64,000 bases of DNA from Dipylidium caninum. Its lineage: Eukaryota; Platyhelminthes; Cestoda; Cyclophyllidea; Dipylidiidae. Numbering within the stretch: the first letter of the stretch is position 1; each line of letters starts with the position of its first letter. The DNA lies in NCBI GenBank assembly GCA_017562135.1, contig QEYB01000282.1, forward strand, positions 310,001-374,000. The letters run 5' to 3'. Both the position numbers and the translations under genes were made by a program. This document shows, piece by piece, positions 41,661 through 54,891 of this stretch. The notes under the pieces are model-generated. The model was not told the origin of the DNA. It saw only the letters and a program-made list of their open reading frames with translations, and did not search any database.

Positions 41661-43811
41661 ATCCTGGAGTGGTATAAGAGAATAACACTTTACAAAAGCC
41701 GCTTCCTTCACCCATATAAATGTGTGCCAAATAAAAGGTAGTTTTTTGAGCAGATTAAACCTAGGATGCGCTACTAAAACAACAGACGTAAGGTACCCCA
41801 GAGATATCGAACCGAGTCAGCGCAAGAGTTAATTGAGAAGACACAATGTCAGGAAAATAGAAAGGTGACGTGAAATCAATATCAGAAGTGCCGGGTCGGC
41901 GCCATATCGAATGATATCATAGCAAGATGCGATCACAATGCCTAAAGCCAAACCGCGTTGTGCAGCTGTATGTTCATGCAAGGAATGGAATAGTGAAGGC
42001 ACTAGAGCTGGAGCAAAGAAGCTACAAATCTCTATATGATTCGTAATATGTGAATTGAATAAATACAGGAAAGAAAAACAACATGTTACCTAGATCAGTT
42101 TTGCAACCTAGAGGAGACATTCAGGGTAGAGTGGGCAAAGGATTCACGAAGACATTAAGTACCACTTTAGAGGAAATTTACTTCCGTGTAGAGAAAGCAC
42201 GCAATAAAGCTGGATCTTCATCATAATATCGTCCCGCGCACGAATAAGTTAATAATGGGAACACTAATACAAATATAATCAATGTACGCATCATTTCACA
42301 CGGCCTTTATCAACAGTACCACCAGCCGCATCTACTATTTCGTTCGGCACGAGCCTTCGATCAAAGTGCAAGAAGGTAACAAGAAAGGCAGGAAAGAAAT
42401 TAGGATAAAATGTTTTAATCCGCTAATGAAAGCTGAATATGACTCACCGTATTTGTCTTATGCTATGTGCGTAATTAAAGCCAGAGGTGGCTAGTTTGTT
42501 TTATTAAGCCTAGCAACCAAGGTAAACATGTGCAGAGGAGTTGGCGATACCATTTGCTCCTGATTACCATTAAAAGCTCTTGGTTAGGTAATGATTGAAA
42601 GTGAAAAAAGCCTTCGACAGATTAAGGACTTCGACTTCAATAAAAGATAAACATTAACTTATAACCCGTATAAGCGACAACGTCAATGTCTTGTTGTTGC
42701 AGTAAAATTAATGCGACGCTGGCTTAAGAATTTGCATTTAATAAACAAATTTGAGCGGAAGGCGATTGAAGATACACAACCTAGCAACTCTAGCAAAAGA
42801 AGGCACAACTGGGAAATTGAAACAAAAGAGTAAATAAATTTGTAGTAGAATCGGAGACAAATGAGGATAAATCGTCAATGCGGTGACTAGTAAAAATTTA
42901 CTTTGCTATACAACCCGTGAACCAGTACCTTTTGCGACGTGACAGATTTGGGTCATATAACGTTCATTATGATCATAGGGAATTGTCTTTTTGAATCACA
43001 ATAAGCTACAAATTTAGAGCTATGCCTACTAAACATCAGTGGAACGGAATAAGGACCCTGAAGCGACCCACAATTTGGGCCTTGGCTGCGAGAAAACTAG
43101 TGTGGGAAAACAAATTTTCACGATTAGAGGCACTGTCGCTTTTGAGTATTATTTTATATTCCGCCTCGAGCTGGATTTTTTGCAGTTGAGAAATATTGTA
43201 ATTAACTTTTGGAGTTTAAGACTCAGATGTAACGTAGAGTCTCGGCATTAAATTTGTACTCATGGTGTCTCACTCGGGACCTAATTTTAGCGATAAATAA
43301 CGACATTTGCAATATGTGAGTTTGCCGCTGTAGTCGCTCAACCCTATTTTTTATAAGTCACAGGCGGTGCAATTTATAGCATGGGTGCAGGCATTGAGAA
43401 GTAACTTCTAATCGCGCGTTAATAGTTTGATGGAAGAGTAGCTAGGAGGGAACAAATCGCATTAAAAGTAGGAGACCGCACTCTTGCCTTACTTTTTTAC
43501 ATCGGATGTTCGACAGCTGGCCGTGGCAATGCTTGTCCGGATTTGAGCTTCGAGGGCTTGTCGTCTTAGCTCCAGCATGATATAGTTATTGGGTTAATAA
43601 TTTTTCCGAACCCTCCTCGAATACAAAGAAGCAATCAATGTTGCACAGTACATCGGAGTGCAACTTTTTAAAATCTTTAAGCGTTGCTCTGCAAATAGCC
43701 CTTTACGGCAGAAATTTTTTTTGCTATTCTGCTAAGTGTTTGGCTTAACATTTTTTGCCGTGCGTACTTCGATTTGCCTTGCTGGTTTCTGGCAATTGGA
43801 TCTTGAGTTGA
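41661..43811. other. Divergent intergenic region between LACTB and Nup88
   Basis: About 2.1 kb separates the start codons of two divergent genes, so it probably holds both promoters and any upstream non-coding exons. No coding exon is supported. No clear TATA box was assigned. Confidence 0.5.
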
Positions 43812-46800
43812 ATGGATAATCTGCTCTCTAGCGTTCTGTCTGAAGTTAGCGTAAAGACCACTTCTCTAAAATCGGCATATACGCCTCAGGTCCTTTACTC
43901 TGCCGGAAATTTCAATAACTTTAACAGAGGTAACGTGGTTCTCAATCGGTCATCGTATAGGCTCTCATGATCGTATATTTGTCCTTGATGGCAAAGCTTG
44001 TAAAATTCACATTCTCTCACCAGATGACAATCTCACCAGAAAGACATTCTTTCTTACCCCGCAACCGTCTTCCTATCCATTGTCTATTTTAATTTCATCT
44101 GACTCTAATTTTTTGGCAATAACGACGGAAACCTCCGCTCATGTCGTGGATATTTCAAAAATGGAGTCATTATTACGGTCAAAACAAGTAAGCGCTGTTT
44201 GGTTTATTCCTTGCTTAGGCAAAAATAATAGCTAAGCTTACCACAGTCTTTGATTCATTATCCGGCGATTCCGTTAAAATTAACCGTTTGATACGTGCTC
44301 GGTGGCATCCATATATTCCAAACTTTTTGGTACTGCTCGTCAGCGACGGCAGACTTCTCTTCTGCCGTTGTATTTGCTCCTCTTGTGGGTCTCTCAAGTT
44401 CGAAAATGAGCTTGTTGTACATCTTCTCGAGACACCCGACTATGCGGATAAAGAGAATGAACGTCTCAAGGTGTCGCGAGGATTGAACCTTAACGAAGCT
44501 ATGGGGGCTGTCTGTTGTGATTTTGATTTCGGTTCCCCCTTATTTTCCGACAAAGCACGGCTCTCCCTAGAGACACCACTTAGGGTGCCTATTTATGTCA
44601 TTTGTGAAAATGGTAATTTATCCTTCCTTTAAAAAGTGCCTATTTTCTTCCGATTTGATGTCTCATTCTGTTTACAGGTGATATACTATTAGTAAGTGCG
44701 TCTCCTGTATCCGTAAATAAGCCGCTCGTGCGTTTTGTCCGTATCCTCCCCGCAAATGAAGAATACTACACCTACGACTTTGATACACTCGTGTGCCTTC
44801 GTTCAGAGGAAGACACCAACCAGCCCGATATTGTATGTTTCGGCAATCGGGCCGGGAAACTTTTTCACGGACTGTGTCTGCACATACCACCATCTGTCCT
44901 CCTTCAATCTGCCTCTCGTCCACAGGGTAAGAGTTTGAAAATTCATAAATCAGTTTTTTTGTGTGTTATTTGATAGCTATCTTGCAAAATTTGATCAAAT
45001 TAAATAGTAACTACGAGAATCGAGCTCATCCTATTGCGGATGATAACGAACGGATGTAAAGTTCAATTTTCACTCATTTTATAGTCGTCAAGTAAACATA
45101 TTCTCTTGCCAATTTAAAAACGGTTAATCTCCACTTTGAAAATTGATTTCATTTTCCATATCATTACGCGAGTCATTGAATTTTCAACTTCCCTCATTTT
45201 CTTAGTCTTAAAATCGATAAAAGAACAGTTTTGTTTGTTTTGCTACACTTTATTGTTAGAGATGGGTTATTGTTTACCCTATAATTCTCATACTTTTAGG
45301 TCAGTTATCTCCTTTCGCAAAACCCAGCTCAATCTTTTATGGTATTATTCAATAATATGCTTAAGAATCAAGGTAGGGAAGCACATCACCCCTTTTTGTC
45401 ATTTTTGATATTATCATAGTACACGTAGTCGGAGGACGTAGGAAGGAAAACGTGATTGACTTACATATGATAAAATATTCCTTAGATTACAGAACATCAT
45501 CTTTCTTACGGACCCTCCATTGCACCTAGGTCGCAGCGTCCCTGTCCTATACCTCATCGACAGTGTCGATTTAGAATTATCTTTTTTGGAAAAGTCTCTC
45601 GAGGCTTCACTTAAGTGCGAAGACGAAGGTGATTCTGCTTCGGACGCTGAATCGAATGACTTGAAGTTGGCCTTAGTCTCAACCTCTAGTCTCCGGCGAT
45701 ACAGTGTACAATCTCCACCACTGGATCCGGGTAGCAATTATTTCTGTATTCACAACTTTGGCATTCATCACGTACGCATCCCCTGGGTGAATAATCTCCG
45801 TGAACTCTATTCGTCCCTTTTTGTCGAAACAAATTCAGAGGCGGGTGAGTTTCACTCGTAGTTGGTCAGGTCTTTCGTTCAAAATGATCATATGTATGTA
45901 CGGTGGTATTTAGACCCTCTGGAATTCCTTCGCTCTAATATGTGCAGTGTGGAGTATTTGTTACTGACCCAGAGCTTGAGCAGCCAAACCTGTGGGGGCA
46001 AGACTCAGGGTCGATCGGTGATTGGTCTCTTGCCGCATAAGATCTCAGATGAATTGTCCACTGGCGAAGACAGCGACCTCGGTCTTACTGTGGTCTTCAC
46101 TTGCAAGCCCGAGGTCGTGACAGTGCCGCTGCCCTGTCGGACGCCCTCAACCTCTGTATTTGCTGATGAACCCACTGCACGCTCTGAATTTTCAATGGAG
46201 AACGTGTCGGAGAATAACTCCCAGCCACCGGTAAAATCATCTTCAAATTCGTAAGCTGGTTTACATTAACCTTTTAGTTAACGCTTTTATTGCTGAGCAT
46301 ATAAGTGATCTATCGCTACATTTTATTTATGCTTCATAGTAATTGAAACTATAAAAATTAATGTAAGAAACCTGAACTGGACAGCTTCATAGATGGATTT
46401 GTCTTTACATGATATCCTAAATAGTCAAGTTTGGGAGGTCTAGTGATTGGTTGTTCTGTAAAACTCCACTTACTGTCATTTGATGTGCAACTATGAAATA
46501 CATCAGCTTTAAATCACCGGTTTTTTGTTGAATTTACATTTTCAAAGAAAACCTTGTAGAGCGTTTTCGTCAACTTGCCATTTTCTGCTCTGTCTGTTCC
46601 TGTAGACTGGAGCATTGCAGTCAGAGTTAAATGTTTATTCTTAACTCAGGTTTCTAAACAACCTACAATTTCAGGTCAAGGGAATCAGAATTCGTGAAGA
46701 ACTGTAGACGCAGCCTAAAAGCAACTGAATCCTCCAGAATGCCTATCTTGTCCTCCCTTGATGATGGAGTAAATCCCTCGGAGCCGGAGTTTATTCGTCT

Positions 46801-49800
46801 CTTCCTCAATGTGAGTGGCCCTTTGCATCTATCTTAACCTAATTCATCCGTATCCCCTCTATTGCGTATGATCTCTCTAACGAGTTAAAAAGTTGCTGAG
46901 ACATGTCAATATGTGGCCATAGCAGTCAGAATGCATAGTCTTCATTGAGACGATGATCGTGATGTTTGTGTCAACGCCTTCTATACAGTTGATTAATGAG
47001 GAAATATCCCTTCGTTTTACAGATAGAGACGAAAAGATAGGTGAACTTATATCCATCCAGGAACTAACCTCTTAACTTAATGTTTTTACCACGAACGTAG
47101 AAAGTCATACCTCATGCTGACGCACTGTTCTGGTAGGCGAACCCCATTTATTCATCAAATGATCATTGCTATTGTATGGAATTATAGGTGCTTGCTTTGT
47201 TTAAATGAATAACCCAAATAAAATCTACCTCTATGGATGCCTTACTTTGCACTCCGTCGTAGTGTGGGCTCTACACTTACAAGAATGCCTAACCCTATAA
47301 CCTGGACATCAAATGGTACCTGCAGCTGAGATGCTGGAGTCTAGGTCGTTTGTAGCATAGAGTAAATTCCACTTATCATGCTTATGGACGAAGGAAAACA
47401 TCAGTTAACCAAAATGTAATCTCAACTTGGGTTAGTGCAGCTGTCTATTCGAGAAAGTATCAAATTACTGTTAAGGTTTCATTGGTTTAGGCGACAGACA
47501 AACTGCGCACCTCCCAACTGAGCCATTTAGCGGGTCTGGCAACTTCAGTGTGTCGTTTCGCGAAGTATGCGGAAGGTCAGCTGGCAGCACAATCGGAGGA
47601 GGTGACGGAGCTTGCGGCGCAGCGTGAAGCCCTTCACGCTCACGCTGCCCATCTCACTGATCGTCATGCTCTCATTATCGAGCGACAGGAGGCCTTAAAT
47701 CATCGGCTCTCGGAGCTTGCTCGACGCATCTACAGTAAGTCAATAGCCGTCTCTCCCCCTTATTTTGTTTAGCCTGAGGGCGTGATCATTGCCTTTTGTA
47801 AAAGGTGGAAGCGATCACATCTTGAAAGCTCTGAATAGATTACTTGCTTGCTTAGACCTATTTGACGAACCCAAAATCCTATTTGCTTACGAAATATCTC
47901 GACCCCCTCCCCCATTCCCTTTCTCGTCCCTGAGGCTCTCTCAACGGCAACGTTATTACCATTCTCGCTAATAAATGAAAAGACCTCTTTCATCTAATTA
48001 GATGGCATTTTTCGTGTTAGTGTGTGCGTACGCTTAAACCAAATCCCTCGTCGTTACGTTCTTTCTGTCGTCTCTTCTTTCCTCTAACCGCCCTCTCCTG
48101 CCACGACCTATTCAGTTCTTCATTTGCAACCCTATTTCCGCCTCTGACGAGAGTATCTGCTCAAAAGTTTGAACAAGGAACTGTTAGCTGCACTTGCTGC
48201 TTGATATTCTAAAATTTACGCGTGTATTGGACTCCTTTATTTGCACCCGCGTCCCGCAGTCAAAGTAGTTGTACTCCACCCTCATCTCGACCTGATTTGA
48301 TTTCGTCTGTCAGGATTTAGTGCTGCAAAAGCTGGGAACAAGTAACTCAGTTAATTTGTGCACTAGAAGCCACTTTAATTTGTCACAGAGATGTCACTTC
48401 TCTAACATTGAAAGGCGCGATCATTTTACTTTTCAGGCTTGTGATGAGTATTGGCTTAGTTGAACGGATATAAAGTCGTGTAATGTCTTTGTGTAACCTA
48501 AATATTTTCAAACTCCTGATGTCGTTTCGCCAATTCGAGGGAAAGAACAGCCATTTCTAAGAAACGTCACTAGCTCCGGACGAAATTTTGTGGGACGTAA
48601 GATCAAACCACTCCGGATTAGATGGACATTGAGACTCACTCGACGAGTTTGTTTGCTAGAGTTACTTCTTCATGCACAGAGGACATCAGCTTTTCTAGTC
48701 CCGTTTTTCGAGATGTATTATCCAAAACGTAAACTTCTTACATAGTCTGTCCCAAGAAGGCTCGCATTTGAGGACGGGATGGAACAGAAAGTGTTTGGCG
48801 GCAACTACCACCTTTCACGCTCCCATACCATTTTACCTTCCCAGGAATTGGAACCTGAATAGTGTTTGCCCTCTGGGTTAAAGGTCTCTATATTGGTGCA
48901 GCTGTGAGTTAACACGAAAAAGTTACTTTTTTCCCACCTATTTCACCACTAATCGCGCCACCCCTCTGCTGTCTAAATTCCTAACTTCAGTGTTACCTCC
49001 TCTTACTCTCTACGAAGCGTCGTCACTTTGCATCTTTTCATCTTTGCAGATCGAAAGCTTCTAACTCCGCTTCAAATTACAGTTCTTTTAATCTCACCAT
49101 TGGAATAGTTGCCGAACGAAGAGGTTCTCTGTCCTTCAGGTGCATTTGCTACAAAAAGGTCTAGACGTATCTCATACGACGTCATAATGTCATATTCGTT
49201 GTTTTAATAACGGCAAGGGTCTCATTGTTTCTCAAGATTGATTCCTGTATTGACGCAGTTTTCGCTAGTTTGAAAAATTCGCCCTGATTTTTCCTAGTTT
49301 AAGGTCTTACGACCTTGACGTTTTCCTGCGCGGAGGGCTCGAAGTTCCGATGAGATCTTGGACGTTAGAAAGATGATACTGGGCCTCAAAAACCCTAGTG
49401 TTTTAGTTAAGAAAAAGATCCAGTCTACTTTATACTTCACCGAGAAACCAAAATGCTTTCTTCAGTGTATTCTCGTTGCTTTTTAAACCAATCCCTTGTT
49501 GAAGAATTCAAACTTCTCCTAGGCGTCGACGCAGGACTGACAGATGCAGAGATTGAGATGCGTACTAGTGTGCAGAACATGCGAGATCGACTGAAGTCAG
49601 GCCTATTGGGATGGCTTGAGAACATTCGTCTCCAATACGACCACCTAATAGTACGACTCAAAGAGCAGCAACGCGCCAACAACAGTAGCAGCATCAACCA
49701 AAGCCGGGTCGAGCGGCTTCGAGGGTCGCAAACGGTTCCGCTGTCACCCCTCCAACTGCAGAACCTTGTGGGGGTACTGAAAGCCGAAGGCTCGGAGATC

Positions 49801-49875
49801 GATGCATTAGTAAAGGCGGTGGAAAAAGTCAACCTCCTTACTGCTGTTTCTACACCTTCCTCATTTCAACGCTAA
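43812..49875 (+). CDS. NUP88: Nucleoporin Nup88
   Basis: A nuclear pore component on the cytoplasmic face that binds Nup214 and Nup98 and helps retain the exportin CRM1. Nine exons: 43812-43929, 43961-44187, 44219-44612, 44678-44926, 45530-45844, 45914-46250, 46675-46810, 47491-47734, 49466-49875. Phases agree and give 809 residues (human about 741). An in-frame TGA sits directly before the ATG, fixing the start. The N-terminal two thirds is a beta-propeller: matches include IRARWHPYIPNFLVLLVSD, AVCCDFDFGSPLF, PIYVICENGD, YLIDSVDLELS, GIHHVRIPWVNNL and CSVEYLLLTQ. The C-terminal third (exons 7-9) is helical and rich in Leu, Glu, Gln and Ala, as in the Nup88 coiled coil that joins Nup214. An Asp/Glu/Ser-rich loop at about residues 350-370 separates propeller strands. 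Two introns are 31 bp. The exon 8 to 9 junction (1.73-kb intron) is the least certain. Confidence 0.88.
43930..43960 (+). other. NUP88: 31-bp intron in Nup88
   Basis: GTAACGTG to ATCGTATAG, 31 bases. Without removal the frame stops within a few codons; with it the frame runs on into the propeller. Confidence 0.8.
44188..44218 (+). other. NUP88: 31-bp intron in Nup88
   Basis: GTAAGCGC to CTTGCTTAG, 31 bases, phase 0, joining exon 2 to exon 3. Confidence 0.8.
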
Positions 49876-50435
49876 AACTCAGTAGTCGTGTGTACGTTAT
49901 TTGAAAGTAATAAGATTGATCAGCAAATCTAATAGTCTCCATTTATTATTACTATTTAGTATTTGCGAACTTGAAAGCCTTGTACCATTGTGAAACTGTT
50001 TTAAATTCCTTGTCGGTTTGACTCAACGGTATTTGGCTTCACAAATTTAAGTAGTGGACTTTCTAGTGGCACAACTGTAATCCCTAATGGGAGACGGATC
50101 ACTCCGATAATTCGGAAACATTCACTAGAACAGTAGGCTCCGTGCTTGGAAGCCATAACCGGTGGACAAAAAGACTGACTTGTGAAATGATTTTTTGTCA
50201 GTTCCAGAGTTTCCAAAACTTTCCAATATGCAATCAGATTTGTTGTTTACTTCATCAGAAGCAGACCACAGGAGCTCCACTCCAGTCTCATCCAATATCA
50301 AAATAGGTTTTCACAGTTCATGATAGAGTTGACCTTTTTAGTGTACGAGGTTCCTAATACGTGAATGGACTGCTAAGAACCAAGAACGATATATCGACCG
50401 ATAAAAGTAACCACCCTCAAGCAACTTCAACGTTC

Positions 50436-50441
50436 AATAAA
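50436..50441 (+). terminator. Candidate poly(A) signal of Nup88
   Basis: AATAAA about 560 bases after the Nup88 stop. If used, the Nup88 3' end would reach within about 220 bases of the stop codon of the convergent minus-strand gene. Confidence 0.3.
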
Positions 50442-50658
50442 TACAATAATGGCAACAATTATTCACTTTGCCTCCCGGTTATTTTGTACTGTCATAGAAT
50501 TTCTTTATGCACCGGCCTACGGTTTTGAAGATTTAAATCTCGGATATTATGGAGTAAATAGAACGACTGGCGATTTTAAGGATTGTATCATTTTATGCAA
50601 TGGAAATAGACACGTAATTAACCACAATTAATTAAAATACAATATCATTTACCCTTTG

Positions 50659-52339
50659 TCATATATCTTTTTGCAACCGATGTACCCGAAGAGAGGCAAT
50701 GTGGAGACAAAGCTGACAGGCTTGGGTCAACTTGTCCCTCACTTCTTTGCTAGTTACCCACGCGCAAGAGGAGAGAATGACGCTAGCCAATTCATTCAAG
50801 TAGCGTACGATTTCGTCGAGGCCTTTTAGTTCTCCTTCCACAGCAGCTACAAACTAATTAAGGCAGAAGTTACGTGGCCTGGTGAAGAATGTTGGGTAAA
50901 TGTTTGGAAAAATAGAATGGCCTGAAATTCCTCTCGAGAAATTAGTTTATACCGTCTGTAGTACAATTTGTATCTAGATCTTTCAAGCGCATAGTGAAAT
51001 TACGGGAGATCATCGGAGAAGCTCCATTGAAGATAACAACATAAACGACTACGAGGGCGAAAATCGTTGGTAATTGTTTCACGATCCTCACAATATAAGC
51101 TAATAATGACGATAAAAGGTTGCATGATACTGATTTTATGCATAGAACAGATGTCTTGATGCAATTTAGTTGTGCCCATTAACAAGGCGAAATTACATGT
51201 ACATGCAGTGTTAGAAGTCAGCTGACTCCTCAAGACCAAGTATGAAACTATAAATAAGATTTTGGGTTTATATGCGAAGGTTATATACTAAATAATCGAA
51301 AATCGACTCAATTACTTGAAAGTAATCGCTACGGAGACAGGGCCAAACTAAGTCCAATGGTCTAGAATTGTGATTTACAGATGACGCATACAACCTCCAG
51401 ATTGTCTAACCTTTTGAACAATGCCTATCAATACGTTTCATAAGTCAAGTATGGAATGTGAATAGATCTCCTGTGGGGGGAACGGTTAGAAATAAAGCTT
51501 ATATATGTTCTCTCTCCCCAAACTCAGGATGCCAAAATTAGCCATTTAGAAGTGGATAAAAATATTACGTCAAAATGACAAAACTTGACCTACACATTCC
51601 TGAGCCGAAGTAGCATAGTCCAATTGAAGCTTCAAATCCTCTCCCAGAGCAACACTTTCGAGAGGAAGACGATCACTGACAGGGAAAAGCCGATCATCAT
51701 GAAAATGGCGAAGCAAATTTATGAGGCCTGTCTCTCCCACCATTAATTCCAACAAATTTTGAAAAATTTCTACCTGGAAAGTAAAACTTAGGATTAGACT
51801 ATCGAAAAGCACAAAACTATGCAAAGAAGAGGGACAGACGTTTACCTGAAGATCAATGGACTTTTGAACCCTAAGCCACTTATTCAGCCAGGCCTCTCGA
51901 TCACGCCTCTCTGTAACGAGTGTACGGAGAGTCTGGAAAAAAGAGAGATAGGATGAACAAATAATACAGCTTTAATCTAAAAGATAAACCAGACAAAGCA
52001 TAAGTCTCAAGTGCAGAAAATAAAAAACAACGCGATGAAATAAGGGTGTGGTTACATAGAATAACGAAATCATTACTAATCAACGCAATAATCTATGGGA
52101 AATAACTATAATTTTTAGGACCAGAGAGCGGTATTGAACCTTTCAGGTACACCAAATCAACAAGTCACCTCTTCTTTCTTTCGTTGCTCCTCAACCGCCC
52201 TTTCAGAATGTTCAAGGAGGAATGTCCAAATGGCAAGATAAGACCTGTGTTTTATCTCCGATTCTGAAAGGAGTAAACGGGTCCCTCTGAGGTCTGACAT
52301 CGAGTGACATCGATGCAATCGAGGATTTGACCCTGACAT
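50659..52339 (-). CDS. Uncharacterised 210-residue helical protein
   Basis: I do not recognise this protein. Four exons, 52339-52169, 51932-51846, 51773-51594 and 50853-50659, all begin and end in phase 0 with good GT-AG signals and translate to 210 residues plus stop. The ATG is the first in its frame after an upstream TAA. A Ser/Arg-rich start (HRCHSMSDL) is followed by a long charged segment likely to be helical or coiled coil (HSERAVEEQRKKEE, then TERRDREAWLNKW). After that comes a Leu-rich region with amphipathic helices ending HIASLRVHRLQKDI. There is no signal peptide, membrane segment or catalytic motif. The gene points at Nup88 (convergent) and away from the TPR gene (divergent, about 0.8 kb). 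It may be a subunit of a helical complex, but this is only a guess from composition. Upstream non-coding exons cannot be excluded. Confidence 0.7.
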
Positions 52340-53131
52340 CAGAGAAGGCGTCGATGAAGGATCGATAACGGAGGCGACAGAATCCTCAAACGTAAATTAA
52401 TATCGGCTGTAAGGTGTCAAAGTGACTATGGAAGGTTTAATAATCATTGAATGTTATAACGTATGGGAAGGGGCTCGCATAACGTTTGGAAGATATGCGA
52501 GTCGCGAAGGAGGGCTAAATTCTTATATCAACTATGTCTCTGATAATAGAGTGGCAACAATAAACAATGTTCTCCTCACATGAATATTAAGATCAACCTT
52601 CTTATCGCCCTTCGGCGATGACGCCGACGGAGGTCCTTTTGGAGGTAAAGTCGAACAGTCACGTGATCGCTACATGGGTAGTGTAAGGTAATGGAGCTAC
52701 CTCAGGTTTAGCTGAGCGATATCTGGATGGCACTAGTGAAGCAATTATTAAATTACTGTCAAATACAAACCAAAAATTTTTCCACTTGGCGCTATCGGCT
52801 TTCTTGACATAACACACCACGCCGAGTTATCGGTAGTCAATTAACACTTCTGATGATACTGATGTCAGCCATTACCTCAGATACAAAGTTCATGATTTTA
52901 CACAATGCTGTTAACTTTTTTAAACAAACTTTTGATTACATACGCCAGCTAATTGATAGGTAATGAAAGATGTCACCGACATTAAGGAATCACGTAGGAA
53001 GAACAACCTTGACAACATTGCTGTCATTGGTTAGCCTCTCAAATCCTAGGACCTGGAGTCTGTGGTGTGCGTTGCTAGGCTCTCTCGAGTCCAACCGCTC
53101 AGTTTCATTTGATCCACATTTGGATCCATAA
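52340..53131. other. Divergent intergenic region
   Basis: About 0.8 kb between the starts of the unrecognised minus-strand gene and the plus-strand TPR gene, a likely shared promoter region. No coding exon is supported. Confidence 0.5.
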
Positions 53132-54735
53132 ATGAATATATCATACCCAAACCGTGTATCTTTGTCGTCGAGCAATGTCATATCAATAAACAAGCCATTC
53201 AGTACGCCTGATTACTCACTGGCCCACAAAAATCCACATGCGTCCTTGTATTGCGGTAATTCTTGTATTCTTACGAAAGGTGATTCCGCCCCCATCTGCC
53301 TTAAATTTAAAAAAGTTGAGAATCTCCTTCATCTAAAACGAACAGTTCAGGCTATCGGGCTTCTTGGTGAGGTATTGAATGAAATAGCTCATTTATCCGA
53401 AACCGGCGTATATTTACTTTATGAAAGGCTATACCTCTATTTTGCAAAAGCTTATGAGCAAGCCAATGACAAGAGCAGCGTTGCGTACTACCTGGATGCG
53501 GCTATCAGGTCGGTTGAACATCGGCTGTCGTATGATAAAAATAAATCAAAGCAGTTGTGTGGCGATAAAACCAAGCGAGTATTAGCCGAAATGAGAAAAT
53601 GGTACGCTGTTACCCTAGAGTATCTTAAAGAAGATGCAAGTCTCACTGCAGTATCGTGGCTAAAAGTAGCAAAGGCTTTTGAAGACTGCAACCTTGCTCG
53701 AGACGCTTGTTTTTCTGCCCTTCGAGCTACCCGTTGGTACGTCTCGGCTGCTGACCTAAATTCTGCTCTGAGTACGCTCACAGTGGTTCTGGAATTTATC
53801 AAACTGGTCGAAAATAGGTTAGACCAAGGTACAGCAAGTTTCTTCTACAATGTACTCTTTTTGTTGAGGGTGATTTAGTCATCCAGATGTTTTAATGGCG
53901 TTTTATTTTAGGCGTCTTATACAATGAACTTGGCATCGCATTCTTAGCTTTTGGACTTGAGAATGACAGTATTACCTGTTTTCGGCGTTCTTTAGAAAAT
54001 CTATCGGAACGCGATGCAAATCTACGAGCCTCTATTTTACAGAACTTGGGCTCGGCTTATATAGCTGCCAATAGATTGACCAGAGCCCTAGTAGTTTTAG
54101 AAAAGTCTGTAGCTGCCTACAGTAAGTGGGACTGGCGAGATCATTTGCTTAATTACTCGGAGTGCGTGGGAGACCCTGCTCTATAAATTTCTGCCTCATT
54201 TTTCGAGGAATACTGTTCATGCAGATACGTTTGGGTTAATAGACCAACCCTGGTTCTGGTATCCCTTTTTTGCCTACGAAATGTGCTTTCCTTAGTTTTC
54301 ATGCACGCCGCTTTACTTCGCCGGTTCGGTGTTGCGTTGGCGTGTTATTGCCATATCAAGACGTTAACTCATCTGAAGAGGTGATATCAGCTTATTTGAA
54401 ACGCACCATGGTAGAGGATGTTTTTAGATTGCTTCATTCTGCTGTACTGAATACCCGTGTGGTCCTTATACCACTTATGAGAAGTTGAGGGCTCGTGTTT
54501 GTTCGAGAAGGAATTTCCAACATTGTCTCTTCCAGGTGAAACGAATAACAAGTTGGGACATGCGCAAGCCCATTGCAACTTGGGTTACGCTCTTCTGTGT
54601 GCCAACAGATGCAAAGAAGCACATTGGCATTACACAGTGGCGCGTGAGATGGCCAAATTTACCCATTGGGATGTAGTCCAGACGCAGGCTGAGCAGGCAT
54701 TAACCGTACTTGAAACTTCCGACCCCTCGGAGTAA
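53132..54735 (+). CDS. Tetratricopeptide (TPR) repeat protein
   Basis: A helical scaffold protein for protein-protein contacts. Three exons, 53132-53828, 53912-54121 and 54536-54735, with matching phases give 368 residues. An in-frame TAA directly precedes the ATG. TPR-type helix pairs are visible in the second half: YNELGIAFLAFG with FRRSLENLSE, then LQNLGSAYIAANRLTRAL, then HCNLGYALLCANRCKEAHWHY. The first half has less regular Ala/Leu-rich helices (YLYFAKAYEQANDKSSVAYY; VAKAFEDCNLARDACFSAL) that also fit TPR spacing. The first 60 residues are Ser/Asn-rich and probably disordered. The overall form resembles TTC24-like TPR proteins, but no signature allows a firm name. The donor of exon 1 was chosen because CAAG|GTACAG keeps the frame into the next TPR, while an earlier GTTAGA donor would not. 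Confidence 0.78.
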
Positions 54736-54873
54736 TCGAGTTATCTCCGCTCCAGTCATGGCAATTTGTCCTTCTTTAACACGTTGGAAATTTGATGATA
54801 ATGTCGTCTGCTCCTCCTCATCTCTTTTGAAACCGAAAGAGAAGAGTCGTAAAACATCAAAAGAGAAACGAAA

Positions 54874-54879
54874 AATAAA
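54874..54879 (+). terminator. Candidate poly(A) signal of the TPR gene
   Basis: AATAAA lies 139 bases after the TPR stop codon and only 13 bases before the first ATG of the next tentative gene. Confidence 0.4.
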
Positions 54880-54891
54880 GTGTACTCTCTG

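Noticed and set aside
45845..45869. A 25-bp intron in Nup88 using the first AG after the donor
   Set aside because: It would shift the frame and hit a stop after about 14 codons. The acceptor at 45913 gives a 69-bp intron and restores the frame into CSVEYLLLTQ.
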